In this document: piece by piece, positions 1-8,598 of the stretch
How positions within the stretch are numbered: the stretch's first letter is position 1
Layout: every line of letters begins with the position of its first letter
Source of the DNA: Candidatus Sulfopaludibacter sp.
Lineage (GTDB): Bacteria > Acidobacteriota > Terriglobia > Bryobacterales > Bryobacteraceae
Reading direction: 5' to 3'
DNA: 50,791 nt
NCBI GenBank assembly: GCA_031292755.1
Contig: JARLGM010000029.1
Span: 1 to 50,791, forward strand
The notes under the pieces: model-generated
Databases searched by the model: none
Seen by the model: the letters and a program-made list of their open reading frames with translations, nothing else
What the model was told of the DNA's origin: nothing
Program-made: the position numbers and the translations under genes

Positions 1-194
1 CGCTTTCCACGAAGCGCCGGAACTACCTCGCCAACCTGGCGGGCACGGCCGGCCAGTCCTTGACCGATGCCGACATGCGGGCCATCGCCGGTATCGACAA
101 ACAGTGCCGCCTGATCAAGGGCCAGGTGTTTCTGTGGCGCGATCATCAGACCTGGGAAGATCTGTGGGACATCGACGGAGAAATCAAATCATGA
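1..194 (+). CDS. Aldo/keto reductase, C-terminal end (partial)
   Basis: The window opens inside a reading frame whose codons begin at base 3 and whose TGA is at 192-194. The 63 visible residues (starting LSTKRRNYLANLAGTAGQSL) resemble the last part of aldo/keto reductases: the S-T-K plus Arg segment that binds NADP phosphate, an N-L segment, then 'LTDADMRAIAGID' and a tail ending in W-x-D-L-W-D. The family reduces aldehydes, ketones or sugar acids with NAD(P)H in the cytoplasm. It overlaps the following dehydrogenase by 4 bases (ATGA), so the two are probably co-translated. The catalytic N-terminal part lies outside the window, so substrate cannot be judged. Confidence 0.6.
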   Translation, partial: LSTKRRNYLANLAGTAGQSLTDADMRAIAGIDKQCRLIKGQVFLWRDHQTWEDLWDIDGEIKS

Positions 195-1255
195 TTGGCG
201 CGTACTTACCCGGCAACAGCACAGTCGAACTGAAAGAAGTGGCCGTTCCCGAGCCCGGCCATGGCGAGGTGCTCCTCCGCATGAAGGCCTCGACCATCTG
301 CGGCTCGGACATCCGCTGCATCTATCATGAGCATTTGGGCAAGGGACCCGAAGGCTACCAGGGCGTGGTGGCCGGCCACGAGCCGTGCGGCCAGATCGTC
401 AAAGCCGGCCCGGGCTGCCGCCGTTTCGGCGCAGGCGACCGGGTCATTGTGTATCACATTTCCGGCTGCGGTGTCTGCAACGATTGCCGCCGCGGCTACA
501 TGATCTCCTGCACCAGCGAGCGCTACCGCCGCGCCTACGGCTGGCAGCGCGACGGCGGCATGGCCGATTATCTGCTGGCCGAAGAGAAGGACCTGATCCA
601 TTTGCCCGCCGAACTCACCTACGCCGATGGCGCGCAGGTGGCGTGCGGCTTCGGCACCGTCTATGAAGGCCTGCAAAAGATCGGCATCAGCGGCAACGAC
701 GCCGTGTTGATCACCGGCCTCGGGCCCGTGGGACTCGCCACCGGCGCACTCTGCCGCAAACTGGGCGCGAACCGGATCATCGGAATCGACGTGGTGGAGG
801 ACCGCATGAAACTCGCGCGCGACCTCGGCCTGTGCGACGAGGTGCTGCGGAGCGGTCCCGATAACGTCGCCGAGGTGCGCAAGCTGACAGGAGGAAACGG
901 CGTGGAGCGCGCCGTGGATTGCTCCGCCAACGATGCCGCGCGCGCCACCGCCATCCGAGCCACCCGCAAGTGGGGCCGCATCGTCTTGCTCGGCGAGGGC
1001 GGGCGCGTGGAGTTTAATCCGTCGCCGGACATCATCCACGATCAGAAGACCATCTACGGATCGTGGGTCACCTCCACGTGGCTGATGGAAGAACTAGTGG
1101 AGCGGCTGGTGCGCTGGAATCTGCACCCCGCCGATCTCATCACCCACCGCTTCGCGCTGAACCGCGTGGCGGACGCCTATTCCCTGATGGCTTCCGGCAA
1201 GTGCGGCAAAGTCGCTGTCTGCTTCGACGAAGAGCTGGCATTCGCCGGGGGCTAG
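191..1255 (+). CDS. Zinc-dependent medium-chain alcohol/polyol dehydrogenase
   Basis: A 354-aa member of the MDR superfamily that would oxidise an alcohol or polyol with NAD(P)+ in the cytoplasm. Catalytic zinc ligands are visible as C37 (CGSD) and H63-E64 (GHE); the structural zinc site is C93, C96, C99 and C107. The Rossmann glycine motif GLGPVG lies at about 176-181, and the length is normal. The frame stays open upstream, but the ATG at 191 is chosen because it overlaps the stop of the preceding reductase (ATGA), has GGAG about 10 bases upstream, and gives the usual family N-terminus. Pairing with an aldo/keto reductase suggests sugar or polyol interconversion, but the substrate is not readable. 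Confidence 0.9.
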   Translation: MIGAYLPGNSTVELKEVAVPEPGHGEVLLRMKASTICGSDIRCIYHEHLGKGPEGYQGVVAGHEPCGQIVKAGPGCRRFGAGDRVIVYHISGCGVCNDCRRGYMISCTSERYRRAYGWQRDGGMADYLLAEEKDLIHLPAELTYADGAQVACGFGTVYEGLQKIGISGNDAVLITGLGPVGLATGALCRKLGANRIIGIDVVEDRMKLARDLGLCDEVLRSGPDNVAEVRKLTGGNGVERAVDCSANDAARATAIRATRKWGRIVLLGEGGRVEFNPSPDIIHDQKTIYGSWVTSTWLMEELVERLVRWNLHPADLITHRFALNRVADAYSLMASGKCGKVAVCFDEELAFAGG

Positions 1256-1279
1256 CGGCGGTCGGATTGGTCTTCCCGT

Positions 1280-1591
1280 TTATTCGCTTGCCAACGCGCG
1301 GCGCACCACGGCCGGTTCTTTCGCTATCACCGTCAGATAGGCGCGTGCGGCGGAATCTGGCTGCCGCCCGCCCTGCTCCCACTCCTGCAAAGCCCGCTTG
1401 CTGATGCCGTACGCTCGCGCGAACTCGGCCTGTGACATCTTCACTCGTTTGCGAATGGCCTTCACATCGACCGGCTTCGGCCAAACTTGCTCCAACTCAA
1501 CTCTGCCCCGCCGGTGTGAGAGGACCAGTCTCATTCCTTCAATCAGGTCTGGACCGAAGCTTGTCTTCTCCGGGCCGGTTTTCCTGGGCAT
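1280..1591 (-). CDS. higA: HigA-type antitoxin, XRE helix-turn-helix
   Basis: A 103-aa DNA-binding protein. Residues about 44-80 form a classic XRE/Cro helix-turn-helix (R-K-R-V-K-M-S-Q-A-E-F-A-R-A-Y-G-I-S followed by an L-Q-x-W-E-Q-G-x-R-x-P segment), as in HigA/NadS antitoxins encoded second in toxin-first operons. It starts 1 base after the toxin stop, with AAGGGAG as ribosome binding site inside the toxin's last codons. By family it neutralises the toxin and represses the operon. The N-terminal 40 residues (M-R-L-V-L-S-H-R-R-G region) are the usual toxin-binding part. Assignment as antitoxin rests on motif plus gene order. Confidence 0.82.
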   Translation of the reverse strand: MPRKTGPEKTSFGPDLIEGMRLVLSHRRGRVELEQVWPKPVDVKAIRKRVKMSQAEFARAYGISKRALQEWEQGGRQPDSAARAYLTVIAKEPAVVRRALASE

Positions 1592-1592
1592 T

Positions 1593-1934
1593 CTATTGCG
1601 CTCCCTTCAGATAAGCCGCGATCTGCCGCAGTTGTTTCTTCTCGTCCGCGGTCAGATCCGTTTTGATGTTCTTGGCGTAACATCGTATTAAGTAAACGCG
1701 GGCGGCAATCACTATGTACAGGTAGATGATCCGCGCGCCGCCACGCTTCCCCTTGCCCTTCGCTGCCCATCGCAGCTTCCTCACTCCGCCCGACCCCGGT
1801 ATTACATCGCCGGCTTCAGGATGGTCGCTAAGATAAACCGCAACGGCCTCAATTCCATCCGCACCGATCAGCTCTGTAGCCTCGGTTTTGAACTTCGGCA
1901 GTTGCAGAACCACGATTTCGGGCGAATTGTTCAC
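1593..1934 (-). CDS. higB: HigB2/RelE-like toxin (PF06296 type)
   Basis: A 113-aa basic protein of the RelE/HigB2 fold, predicted to be a ribosome-dependent mRNA endonuclease. Family hallmarks are the block EAGDVIPGSGGVRKLRWA (residues about 40-57), then GKRGGARIIYLY and a C-terminal YAKNIKTDLTADEKKQL, the pattern of V. cholerae HigB2-like toxins. The start is GTG at 1932-1934; it lies 8 bases after a TATACT box, which suggests a leaderless message. The gene precedes its antitoxin, the HigBA order. An inverted repeat over the promoter fits autoregulation. The upstream sequence is the remnant of another gene, so the pair looks like an inserted cassette. Confidence 0.82.
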   Translation of the reverse strand: MNNSPEIVVLQLPKFKTEATELIGADGIEAVAVYLSDHPEAGDVIPGSGGVRKLRWAAKGKGKRGGARIIYLYIVIAARVYLIRCYAKNIKTDLTADEKKQLRQIAAYLKGAQ

Positions 1935-1942
1935 TACCCGTT

Positions 1943-1963
1943 AGTATACCGCAATGCGGTATA
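1943..1963 (-). promoter_or_regulatory. Toxin-antitoxin promoter and operator palindrome
   Basis: TATACCGCA-A-TGCGGTATA (1945-1963) is a perfect 9-bp inverted repeat with a 1-base centre. On the minus strand its inner end provides a TATACT -10 box (1948-1943) placed 8 bases before the toxin GTG. A dyad over the -10 region upstream of an XRE antitoxin operon is the normal autorepression site; that role is inferred. Confidence 0.65.
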
Positions 1964-1984
1964 GAGACTGTCAGCGTGGACGGG

Positions 1985-2214
1985 GTTCCGCAGCATTGCC
2001 CGGACCTGTTCCGCGCCCGTGTCCGGCGGCATCGTAGCGTCAATGTCGTAAAGTTCCGTCGCCAGCCAGTTCGGCCCACAATCTGAAACGGCTTCACGTC
2101 GTAGGCGTTCATCAGGAGCCTCTTCAGGCTGATGTCCGCATGGTGGACTCGCCCGGCGCCATCCGACCCGGCCCCGGCGGGCTTCACCGATGCAGCCGCC
2201 CCGGGCGTGCAGCC
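1985..2214 (-). pseudogene. TIGR03435 family (Solibacter paralogue) 5' remnant, frameshifted
   Basis: Immediately after the M48 protease stop, the minus strand encodes AASVKPAGAGSDGAGRVHHA followed by DISLKRLLMNAYDVKPFQIVG. The match continues in another frame as PNWLATELYDIDATMPPDTG and AEQVRAMLRN. Together this is the N-terminal conserved block of TIGR03435 proteins ('ASVKP...', 'LL..AY.V..FQI.GP.WL...YDI.A.MPP'). One base is missing after GTGGG at about 2075 where the frame breaks. The signal peptide and the C-terminal two thirds are absent; the match ends where the toxin-antitoxin promoter begins. It is therefore a truncated, inactivated copy. The family's function is unknown. Confidence 0.75.
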
Positions 2215-3501
2215 TTACTTCACATATTTCGGCGATTCACCGTGTGCCCACGGATCATACTCCGCGGCGAAGCGGACCCGGTCCGCCACCGAGGGGTGGT
2301 CGTACATCCAGAATTTGATGAACGGGCTGGGATTGGGGTTCGATAAGCTTACTTCGCCCAGGATCTGGAATGCCTGCGCGGCCGCCTGCGGAGAATCCGG
2401 AACGATGCCGTGAATCACTTCCAGCCCGTAGATGTCCGCATTGTGTTCCAGCGTGCGGCCCACTGAATTCAGCACCGGCTCGGAGAGGAAACCCAGCACC
2501 GCCACCAGCACCATCAGCACCGGCACCGCCGCCCAATCGTCCACGCCGCGGATGGCCCACGTACCGCCCCAGCGCGCCAGGGACCAGTGCAAAACGTAAT
2601 ACCCGATGAACAGGTATATCAGGATCACCAGGCACATCACTCCAATCAGAATATAGTTGTGACCCAGCACGTAGTGCCCCATCTCGTGCCCGAACACGAA
2701 TAGAATCTGCCCCATGTTCATCTTCTTCATGGTGGTGTCCCACACCACCACTCGCTTGGATGCGCCGATGCCCGATACATATGCGTTTAGCGTGTTGACT
2801 TTCTCGCTGGCATTCATCTCGTACATACGGTCGGTCGGGATGGTCAACCCGCCGCGCGTTACCACGCGCTCGATTTGGGCCACCAGCGCGGGCTGCGTCG
2901 CCTGCAGCGGCTCGAATTTGTTGAACAGCGGAGCGATCACCACCGGCGAAATGAACATCATAAACAGGACGAGGGGAATCGATGCCAGCCAGAAGTAGAA
3001 CCACCAGCGGCGCGGGCTGCGCCGGATCACGCCGAACAGGATCCACAACAGAAAGCCTGTCAGAATGATACCAATCAGTTCGCCCAGGGCCCAATCGCGG
3101 AACCACGAGCCCCAGCTTTGCACCGATTGATCGTAACGTCGCGCCAGGTTCTGCAGATAAAGCTCCAGCGGCAGACTCAGAATGTCCGTGGTCAGGACGA
3201 TGAGCGCACCGAAGAAGAAAGCCTGTCCGATGCGGCGCTTGGGGGAAGCGATTTCAGCCCAATCGCGGTACTTGGGCGCCACCTTCCAGGCCAGCAGCGT
3301 GATCAGCACCAGTACTCCGTACCCCACGCCCACGAAATGGGCGCGATCGCGCGCGTCGGAATACTCGATGGCTTTCTGCAGTTTGTCCGGCGGCAGCGTG
3401 TAGGTCTTCACCGGCGGCGGCGCGGGCGGTTGGAATTTCGGCGGCTGCGCGGCGGCAGCGGCAATGGCCAGCAGGGCGATCGGAATCAGTCGGCGAAGCA
3501 T
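2215..3501 (-). CDS. M48 family membrane zinc metalloprotease (Ste24-like)
   Basis: A 428-aa integral membrane protease resembling CAAX prenyl protease 1/Ste24. It has an N-terminal signal or first membrane segment (MLRRLIPIALLAIAAAAAQ), four or more further hydrophobic segments (about 57-75, 95-112, 140-160, 170-190), and the zinc motif HEMGH at 272-276. The third zinc ligand is the Glu of LEHNADIYG about 80 residues later, inside a cytoplasmic or periplasmic catalytic domain flanked by two more membrane segments (about 290-310, 330-350). A likely role is quality control of membrane proteins. A GATAAT box ends 7 bases before the ATG, so the message may be leaderless. It is divergent from hemW across 31 bp. 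Confidence 0.88.
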   Translation of the reverse strand: MLRRLIPIALLAIAAAAAQPPKFQPPAPPPVKTYTLPPDKLQKAIEYSDARDRAHFVGVGYGVLVLITLLAWKVAPKYRDWAEIASPKRRIGQAFFFGALIVLTTDILSLPLELYLQNLARRYDQSVQSWGSWFRDWALGELIGIILTGFLLWILFGVIRRSPRRWWFYFWLASIPLVLFMMFISPVVIAPLFNKFEPLQATQPALVAQIERVVTRGGLTIPTDRMYEMNASEKVNTLNAYVSGIGASKRVVVWDTTMKKMNMGQILFVFGHEMGHYVLGHNYILIGVMCLVILIYLFIGYYVLHWSLARWGGTWAIRGVDDWAAVPVLMVLVAVLGFLSEPVLNSVGRTLEHNADIYGLEVIHGIVPDSPQAAAQAFQILGEVSLSNPNPSPFIKFWMYDHPSVADRVRFAAEYDPWAHGESPKYVK

Positions 3502-3532
3502 CGGTCTTATTATCCTCGCTACAATTGAGGAA
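3502..3532. promoter_or_regulatory. Divergent back-to-back promoters, M48 protease / hemW
   Basis: This 31-bp gap carries a -10-like box for each direction. Minus strand: GATAAT (3514-3509), 7 bases before the protease ATG. Plus strand: TACAAT (3520-3525), 7 bases before the hemW GTG. With that spacing transcription would begin at or next to the start codons. The -35 regions would lie inside the opposite coding sequence; none is convincing by eye. Confidence 0.45.
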
Positions 3533-4615
3533 GTGCCAGGAGTCTACGTTTCCTATCCCTTCTGCGCGCAAAAGTGTACTTACTGCAATTTTGCGTCCGG
3601 GGTATTTCCACGCGATTGGGAGCCGCGCTATCTCGATGCGCTGCTGCGCGAAATCGGCGCGCACCAGTGGGTCTCGCAGCCCGAGACTGTCTACCTGGGC
3701 GGCGGCACTCCGTCCAACCTCTCCGCCGGTTCGCTGCACGCCTTGCTGGCTGCCATTCCCGGGCGCCCCTGGCGCGAAGCCACCATCGAGGCTGCTCCGG
3801 GTGGCATCACGCCTGCGATGGCGCAAGCGTGGACGTCCGCCGGCATCAACCGTGTCAGCCTGGGCGTGCAATCGTTTGTCGAGCCGGAGATTCGCCGCAC
3901 CGGGCGTAAGCACTCCGCCGAACTGGTGGCGCGCGACCTGCAAGTACTCGCCGGCGCCGGCATCGCCAACGTCAATATCGACCTCATCGCCGGCCTATCC
4001 GGGCAGACCGCCGCATCGTGGAACGAATCGCTCGACTGGATCGAGCGCCTGGCCCCGCCCCATGTGTCCGTCTACATGCTGGAGATGGACGAAGACAGCC
4101 GTTTGGGCCGCGAGATGCTGCTGGGCGGCGTGCGCTATGGCGCCGGCGATATCCCCTCCGACGATGCCATCGCCGGATTCTACGAGGTGGCCGTCGCGCG
4201 GCTCGCGGCCTTGGGCATTCCGCGCTACGAGATTTCCAACTTCGCGCGGCCCGGATTCGAGTCGCGGCACAATTTGAAATATTGGAAGCTGGAGCCCTAC
4301 GCGGGCTTCGGCGCGGACGCACATTCCTTCGATGGCCGCCTGCGGTGGCAGAATCCGGAGGGCGTGGAGGAGTATCTGGATGCCCGTCCCGCGCCGCCGG
4401 CTGTGGAAGCGCGCAGGCACGAGGAGCGGTTCTTCGTCGGCCTGCGATTGATGGAAGGCGTACGGCCGGAGCAGGCTGAGTGGCAGCGCTTCGCCGCGCC
4501 CATCCGCCGCTTCATAGACGCCGGTCTGCTCGAAAAGCAAGGCGAAGTGCTTCGGCTGACCGGCCGCGGCGTACTGCTCTCTAACGAGGTTTTCCAGGAG
4601 TTTCTGACGACATGA
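3533..4615 (+). CDS. hemW: Radical SAM heme chaperone HemW
   Basis: A 360-aa radical SAM protein. The 4Fe-4S motif is C11-x3-C15-x2-C18 followed by N-F, with SAM-binding GGGTPS at about 58-63. Near residue 250 is HNLKYW, the HNxxYW signature that separates heme chaperone HemW from coproporphyrinogen dehydrogenase HemN; a HemN-type extra Cys after the cluster is absent. HemW binds heme and delivers it to respiratory enzymes. The frame is open back to 3464, but that part is antisense to the protease signal peptide; GTG at 3533 gives the family N-terminus ([10 protein letters not shown]) and has a TACAAT box 7 bases before it. It overlaps the next gene by 4 bases. Confidence 0.88.
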   Translation: MPGVYVSYPFCAQKCTYCNFASGVFPRDWEPRYLDALLREIGAHQWVSQPETVYLGGGTPSNLSAGSLHALLAAIPGRPWREATIEAAPGGITPAMAQAWTSAGINRVSLGVQSFVEPEIRRTGRKHSAELVARDLQVLAGAGIANVNIDLIAGLSGQTAASWNESLDWIERLAPPHVSVYMLEMDEDSRLGREMLLGGVRYGAGDIPSDDAIAGFYEVAVARLAALGIPRYEISNFARPGFESRHNLKYWKLEPYAGFGADAHSFDGRLRWQNPEGVEEYLDARPAPPAVEARRHEERFFVGLRLMEGVRPEQAEWQRFAAPIRRFIDAGLLEKQGEVLRLTGRGVLLSNEVFQEFLTT

Positions 4616-5646
4616 ATGCGATCGATCTACGCAGCGATACCGTTACCAAACCCACGCCGGAGATGCGGCGCGCCATGATGGAGGCCGAAGTCGGCGACGA
4701 TGTGTACGGCGAGGACCCCACGGTTAACTCGCTGGAACAGCGCGCCGCCGAAATCGCGGGCAAAGAAGCCGCGCTTTTCGTTCCCACCGGCACCATGGGC
4801 AACACCATCGCCGTCAAATTACTCACCGAGCACGGCCAGGAAGTCATCTGCGATTCGCGCGCCCACCTGCTGGATTACGAGCTCTCGATGGTGGCCTGGT
4901 TTAGCGGCTGCGTCATCCGTGCCATTCATACCGAAGATGGCATCCTCTCCTGGACCGAAATCGCGCGCCTGGTCAAGCCCGTCAATCCTTACTCCGCGCC
5001 CACCGGCCTGATCGAAATCGAAAACACGCACAATATGTGGGGCGGCACCGTCTACCCCCAGAAGACCGTGCGCGAGATCTGCGATGGCGCGCACGATCGC
5101 GGCCTCAAGGTCCACATGGACGGCGCGCGCATCTTCAACGCCGCCGCGGCGCTGGGCATGCCCGTACGCGACATTGCCGCGCCCGCCGACACCGTGATGT
5201 TCTGCCTCTCCAAAGGGCTCGGCGCGCCTTCCGGTTCCATCCTCGCCGGGCCCGCCGGCCTGATCGCCAAAGGCCGGCTGTATCGCAAGCGCCTGGGAGG
5301 CGGCATGCGGCAGGTGGGCGTGCTGGCGGCCGCGTGCCTGGTGGCCCTGGACCAGTCGCCCCGGAAGCTCTTCGACGATCATTGCAACGCCAGATTCCTG
5401 GCCGAAGGGCTGGCGCGGATTCCCGGGATTCGGGTAGACCCGGCTCGCGTGCAGACCAATATCGTGGTGTTCGACGTGACCGATACCGGAGTGGCCCCCG
5501 CCGCCATCAGCGCGCGGCTCCGGGAGCGCGGCGTCCTGATGAACGCCATCAACGACCGCCAGGTGCGCGCCGTGACGCATTACGACGTGGACCGCGCCGC
5601 CTGCGAACGCGCCCTCGCCGAGGTGGCCGGCGCCGTGGCATCCTAG
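4612..5646 (+). CDS. ltaE: Low-specificity L-threonine aldolase
   Basis: A 344-aa PLP enzyme of the beta-eliminating lyase/threonine aldolase family that splits L-threonine or L-allo-threonine into glycine and acetaldehyde in the cytoplasm. Visible hallmarks are [19 protein letters not shown] at the N-terminus, [15 protein letters not shown], the glycine-rich PTGTMGN that grips the cofactor phosphate, the [11 protein letters not shown] block, and the PLP lysine K201 in [12 protein letters not shown]. Length is normal for the family. ATG 4612 overlaps the hemW stop (ATGA), so the two are translationally coupled although their functions are not obviously related. Confidence 0.92.
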   Translation: MNAIDLRSDTVTKPTPEMRRAMMEAEVGDDVYGEDPTVNSLEQRAAEIAGKEAALFVPTGTMGNTIAVKLLTEHGQEVICDSRAHLLDYELSMVAWFSGCVIRAIHTEDGILSWTEIARLVKPVNPYSAPTGLIEIENTHNMWGGTVYPQKTVREICDGAHDRGLKVHMDGARIFNAAAALGMPVRDIAAPADTVMFCLSKGLGAPSGSILAGPAGLIAKGRLYRKRLGGGMRQVGVLAAACLVALDQSPRKLFDDHCNARFLAEGLARIPGIRVDPARVQTNIVVFDVTDTGVAPAAISARLRERGVLMNAINDRQVRAVTHYDVDRAACERALAEVAGAVAS

Positions 5647-5712
5647 ATGCTAGCTGTTCGTATCCGCGTCATTCTGAAATCTGAATTCATCCTGTTAGAC
5701 TGAGCTTTATAC

Positions 5713-8565
5713 ATGAAAAGACTGGTAGCTGGAAGGCTGTTCGGAAGTGCGTCCGCCGTGTTGCTGCTATGCGCCTGTGTGGCGCGGGGGCAACAGTATT
5801 CCATCACGACGATCGCTGGGGGCGCTCCGCCGGCGACTCCCGTCAGCGCGACCGGCATCTCCATCGGACAACCGCGCCGCCTGGCCGTGGACTCCTCCGG
5901 CAACGTATATTTCACCAGTGGCAACTGCGTTTTCGAGATCGCCGCCGCCGGCAGCCTGGTGCTGGTAGCGGGTACCTCGCGGCCGGGATTTTCCGGCGAT
6001 AACGGTCCCGCGGTCAACGCCCAGTTGAACCTTCCGGTCGGCCTGGCCGTGGATTCGTCCGGCAACGTGTACATCGCGGATTCACTGAATAATCGCATTC
6101 GCGTGGTCAACTCCAGCGGCATCATCAGCACTATCGCCGGCAACGGAGCTATCGGCTATCCAGGCGCGGTGGGAGACGCCGGTCAGGCCACTCAGGCGCA
6201 GCTATATCTTCCCGGAGGCGTGGCGGTGGATAACAACGGGAATGTTTACATCGCCGATACCGGCCATAGCCTGATTCGCGAGGTGACCACCGACGGCAAC
6301 ATCAATTCGATTGCCGGTAACGGATACGCGGGCTACAGCGGCGACAGCTTGCCGCCGCTCACCGGTCAAGTGAACAAGCCGCAGGATGTAGCTCTGGATT
6401 CCTCGGGCAATGTGTACATCGCCGATACCGGCAACTCCGCGATTCGCATCATCTATGGCCCCAAGACCACCGTCGTCAATGCTACGGGTGGCAGCCTTGC
6501 GGGGATGCTGAACACGTTCGCCGGGACAGCCGGCACCGTGGGTTACCTCGGTGATTCCGGCATCGCTTACCAGGCCAGCCTCACTTCCCCGTCCAGCGTG
6601 GCGGTCGATCCGTCTGGCAACGTCTACTTCACCCAGCCGTACGATGGCACCATCCGGCAGGTCAACGCGAACGGAATCATCAACACGATCGTTGGCCTCG
6701 ACGTGCTCGGATTCTCCGGAGATGGCGGCATCGCCAGCAAGGCGCTGTTGAACACGCCGATGGGAGTCGCCACGGATTCGCAGGGCAACCTGTACATCGC
6801 CGATACAAACAATAATCGAATTCGTAAGGTGGTGGGCTTCGCCGGCAACATCGCCACCTATGCAGGCAACGGCGTGCTGAGTTATTCGGGCGACGGCGGA
6901 GCAGCCACCAAAGCGCAATTCAATACGCCGCAGGGCGTCGCGGTGGATTCCGGCGGCAATTACTACGTGGCCGACTCCGCCAATAACGTGGTGCGCAAAG
7001 TGACGGCCGGCGGAGTGGTCAGCAATTTTGCCGGCAACGGCAGCGGCGGCTTCGGCGGAGACAACGGCGCCGCCACGGGCGCGCAATTGAACTCGCCGCA
7101 TGGCGTGGCGGTGGATTCCGCCGGGAACGTCTATATCGCGGACACCGGAAACTCGCGCATCCGCAAGGTCTCCGGCGGCGTGATCGGCACCATCGCCGGC
7201 AGCGGCACCGTAGGCTACAGCGGCGATGGCGGCGCCGGGCCCAGCGCTCAACTCAACAGCCCGACCGGCGTCGCCGTGGATAGCGCCGGGAACGTGTATA
7301 TCGCCGATTTCGGCAACAACGTGATCCGCAAGCTCTCCGCGGGTGGCGCCATCAGCACCGTGGCAGGCAACACCCGGCAGGGTTATTCGGGCGATGGCGG
7401 CGGAGGCACACAAGCCCAATTGAATGGACCGCAGGGCGTGGGCGTGGACTCCGCGGGCAATGTGTATATCGCCGACACGCTGAACAACCGCGTTCGCAAG
7501 CTGAGCGGCGGCAATATTCAGACGGTCGCGGGAATCGGAATCCCCGGCAACAGCGGGGATGGCGGTCCTGCTGCCAGTGCGCAACTCGCGGCGCCGACCG
7601 GTCTGGCCGTGGATTCGGCCGGCAGTATCTATGTGAGCAACGGCAGCAGTAACGTCCGCAAGATCTTCCCCAACGGTCCCATTTCCACCATCGCGGGAAC
7701 CAACGCCCTGGGGTACTCCGGCGATGGTGGACCCGCGCTCAATGCGACCTTCAACGGCGCTCTCGGGCTCGCCGTGGATTCGGCCGGCAACGTGTATGTT
7801 GCCGATAGCGGCAATAATGCCATCCGCCAGCTCCAGCCTCTGGCGACGGGGACGGGCATCTCGGCCGTGGTCAATGGCGCCGGCAATCAGACCGGATCGA
7901 TCGCGCCCGGCGAAATTGTGGTGCTTTACGGAAACGGCCTCGGTCCTTCCGCGGTCGTGACGAATCAGCCGAACTCGAACGGGGTTTACTCCACCGCGAT
8001 CGGCGGTACCGCGGTGTATGTGGGTGGCACGGCTGCGCCGATCCTCTACGCTTCCGCCACTCAGGTGTCTGCCATCGTGCCGTTCGGTGTTACCGGGAGC
8101 ACGGCGCCGGTTTACGTGACCTATCAGGGGATTGCCACCACGCCGGTCTCCGTGCCCGTGGCCACCGCGGCGCCCGCGCTCTTCACGACGGATTTTTCCG
8201 GCAAGGGCCAGGTCGCGGCCGTCAATCAGGGGTCTACGCCCACCGTCAACAGTGCCTCCCACCCGGCTAATGCCGGAACATTCGTGCAGTTGTACGCTAC
8301 CGGGGGCGGGGCCACCAGTCCCAGCAGCACCGATGGCGCCATTGCCACGGGTCCGGCGCAGTTGGCCCAGACGGCGACAGTGAGTATCGGCGGCAAGAAC
8401 GCAACGGTGGCATACGCGGGCGCCGCGCCGGGCAGTCCGAACGGAGTCGTGCAGATCAACGTGCAGATTCCCTCGGGCCTGCCAGCGGGGCAGGCGGAGG
8501 TGCTGGTGCAGATTGGCGGGGTGTCCAGTCCCACCGGCGCGACGATTGCAGTCTCCGGAAATTGA
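5713..8565 (+). CDS. Exported NHL-repeat protein with Solibacter C-terminal domain
   Basis: A 950-aa exported protein. After a signal peptide (about 1-27; cleavage likely after ARG) come about twelve NHL repeats of roughly 55 residues with the core GVAVDSAGNVYIADTGNNRI, linked by AGNGxxGYSGDGGxAxxAQLN segments; these should build one or two beta-propellers. From about residue 715 it ends in the TIGR03437 Solibacter C-terminal domain (GEIVVLYGNGLGP ... YASATQVSAIVPF ... VNVQIPSGLPAG-like). Such proteins are abundant in Solibacter; the propeller probably binds polysaccharide or protein outside the cell, but no function is established. The ATG follows an AT-richer 66-bp gap; the repeats are visibly similar at DNA level. 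Confidence 0.9.
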   Translation: MKRLVAGRLFGSASAVLLLCACVARGQQYSITTIAGGAPPATPVSATGISIGQPRRLAVDSSGNVYFTSGNCVFEIAAAGSLVLVAGTSRPGFSGDNGPAVNAQLNLPVGLAVDSSGNVYIADSLNNRIRVVNSSGIISTIAGNGAIGYPGAVGDAGQATQAQLYLPGGVAVDNNGNVYIADTGHSLIREVTTDGNINSIAGNGYAGYSGDSLPPLTGQVNKPQDVALDSSGNVYIADTGNSAIRIIYGPKTTVVNATGGSLAGMLNTFAGTAGTVGYLGDSGIAYQASLTSPSSVAVDPSGNVYFTQPYDGTIRQVNANGIINTIVGLDVLGFSGDGGIASKALLNTPMGVATDSQGNLYIADTNNNRIRKVVGFAGNIATYAGNGVLSYSGDGGAATKAQFNTPQGVAVDSGGNYYVADSANNVVRKVTAGGVVSNFAGNGSGGFGGDNGAATGAQLNSPHGVAVDSAGNVYIADTGNSRIRKVSGGVIGTIAGSGTVGYSGDGGAGPSAQLNSPTGVAVDSAGNVYIADFGNNVIRKLSAGGAISTVAGNTRQGYSGDGGGGTQAQLNGPQGVGVDSAGNVYIADTLNNRVRKLSGGNIQTVAGIGIPGNSGDGGPAASAQLAAPTGLAVDSAGSIYVSNGSSNVRKIFPNGPISTIAGTNALGYSGDGGPALNATFNGALGLAVDSAGNVYVADSGNNAIRQLQPLATGTGISAVVNGAGNQTGSIAPGEIVVLYGNGLGPSAVVTNQPNSNGVYSTAIGGTAVYVGGTAAPILYASATQVSAIVPFGVTGSTAPVYVTYQGIATTPVSVPVATAAPALFTTDFSGKGQVAAVNQGSTPTVNSASHPANAGTFVQLYATGGGATSPSSTDGAIATGPAQLAQTATVSIGGKNATVAYAGAAPGSPNGVVQINVQIPSGLPAGQAEVLVQIGGVSSPTGATIAVSGN

Positions 8566-8598
8566 GTAGACTGAAGACACGGAGACGCCAATCCTCCC

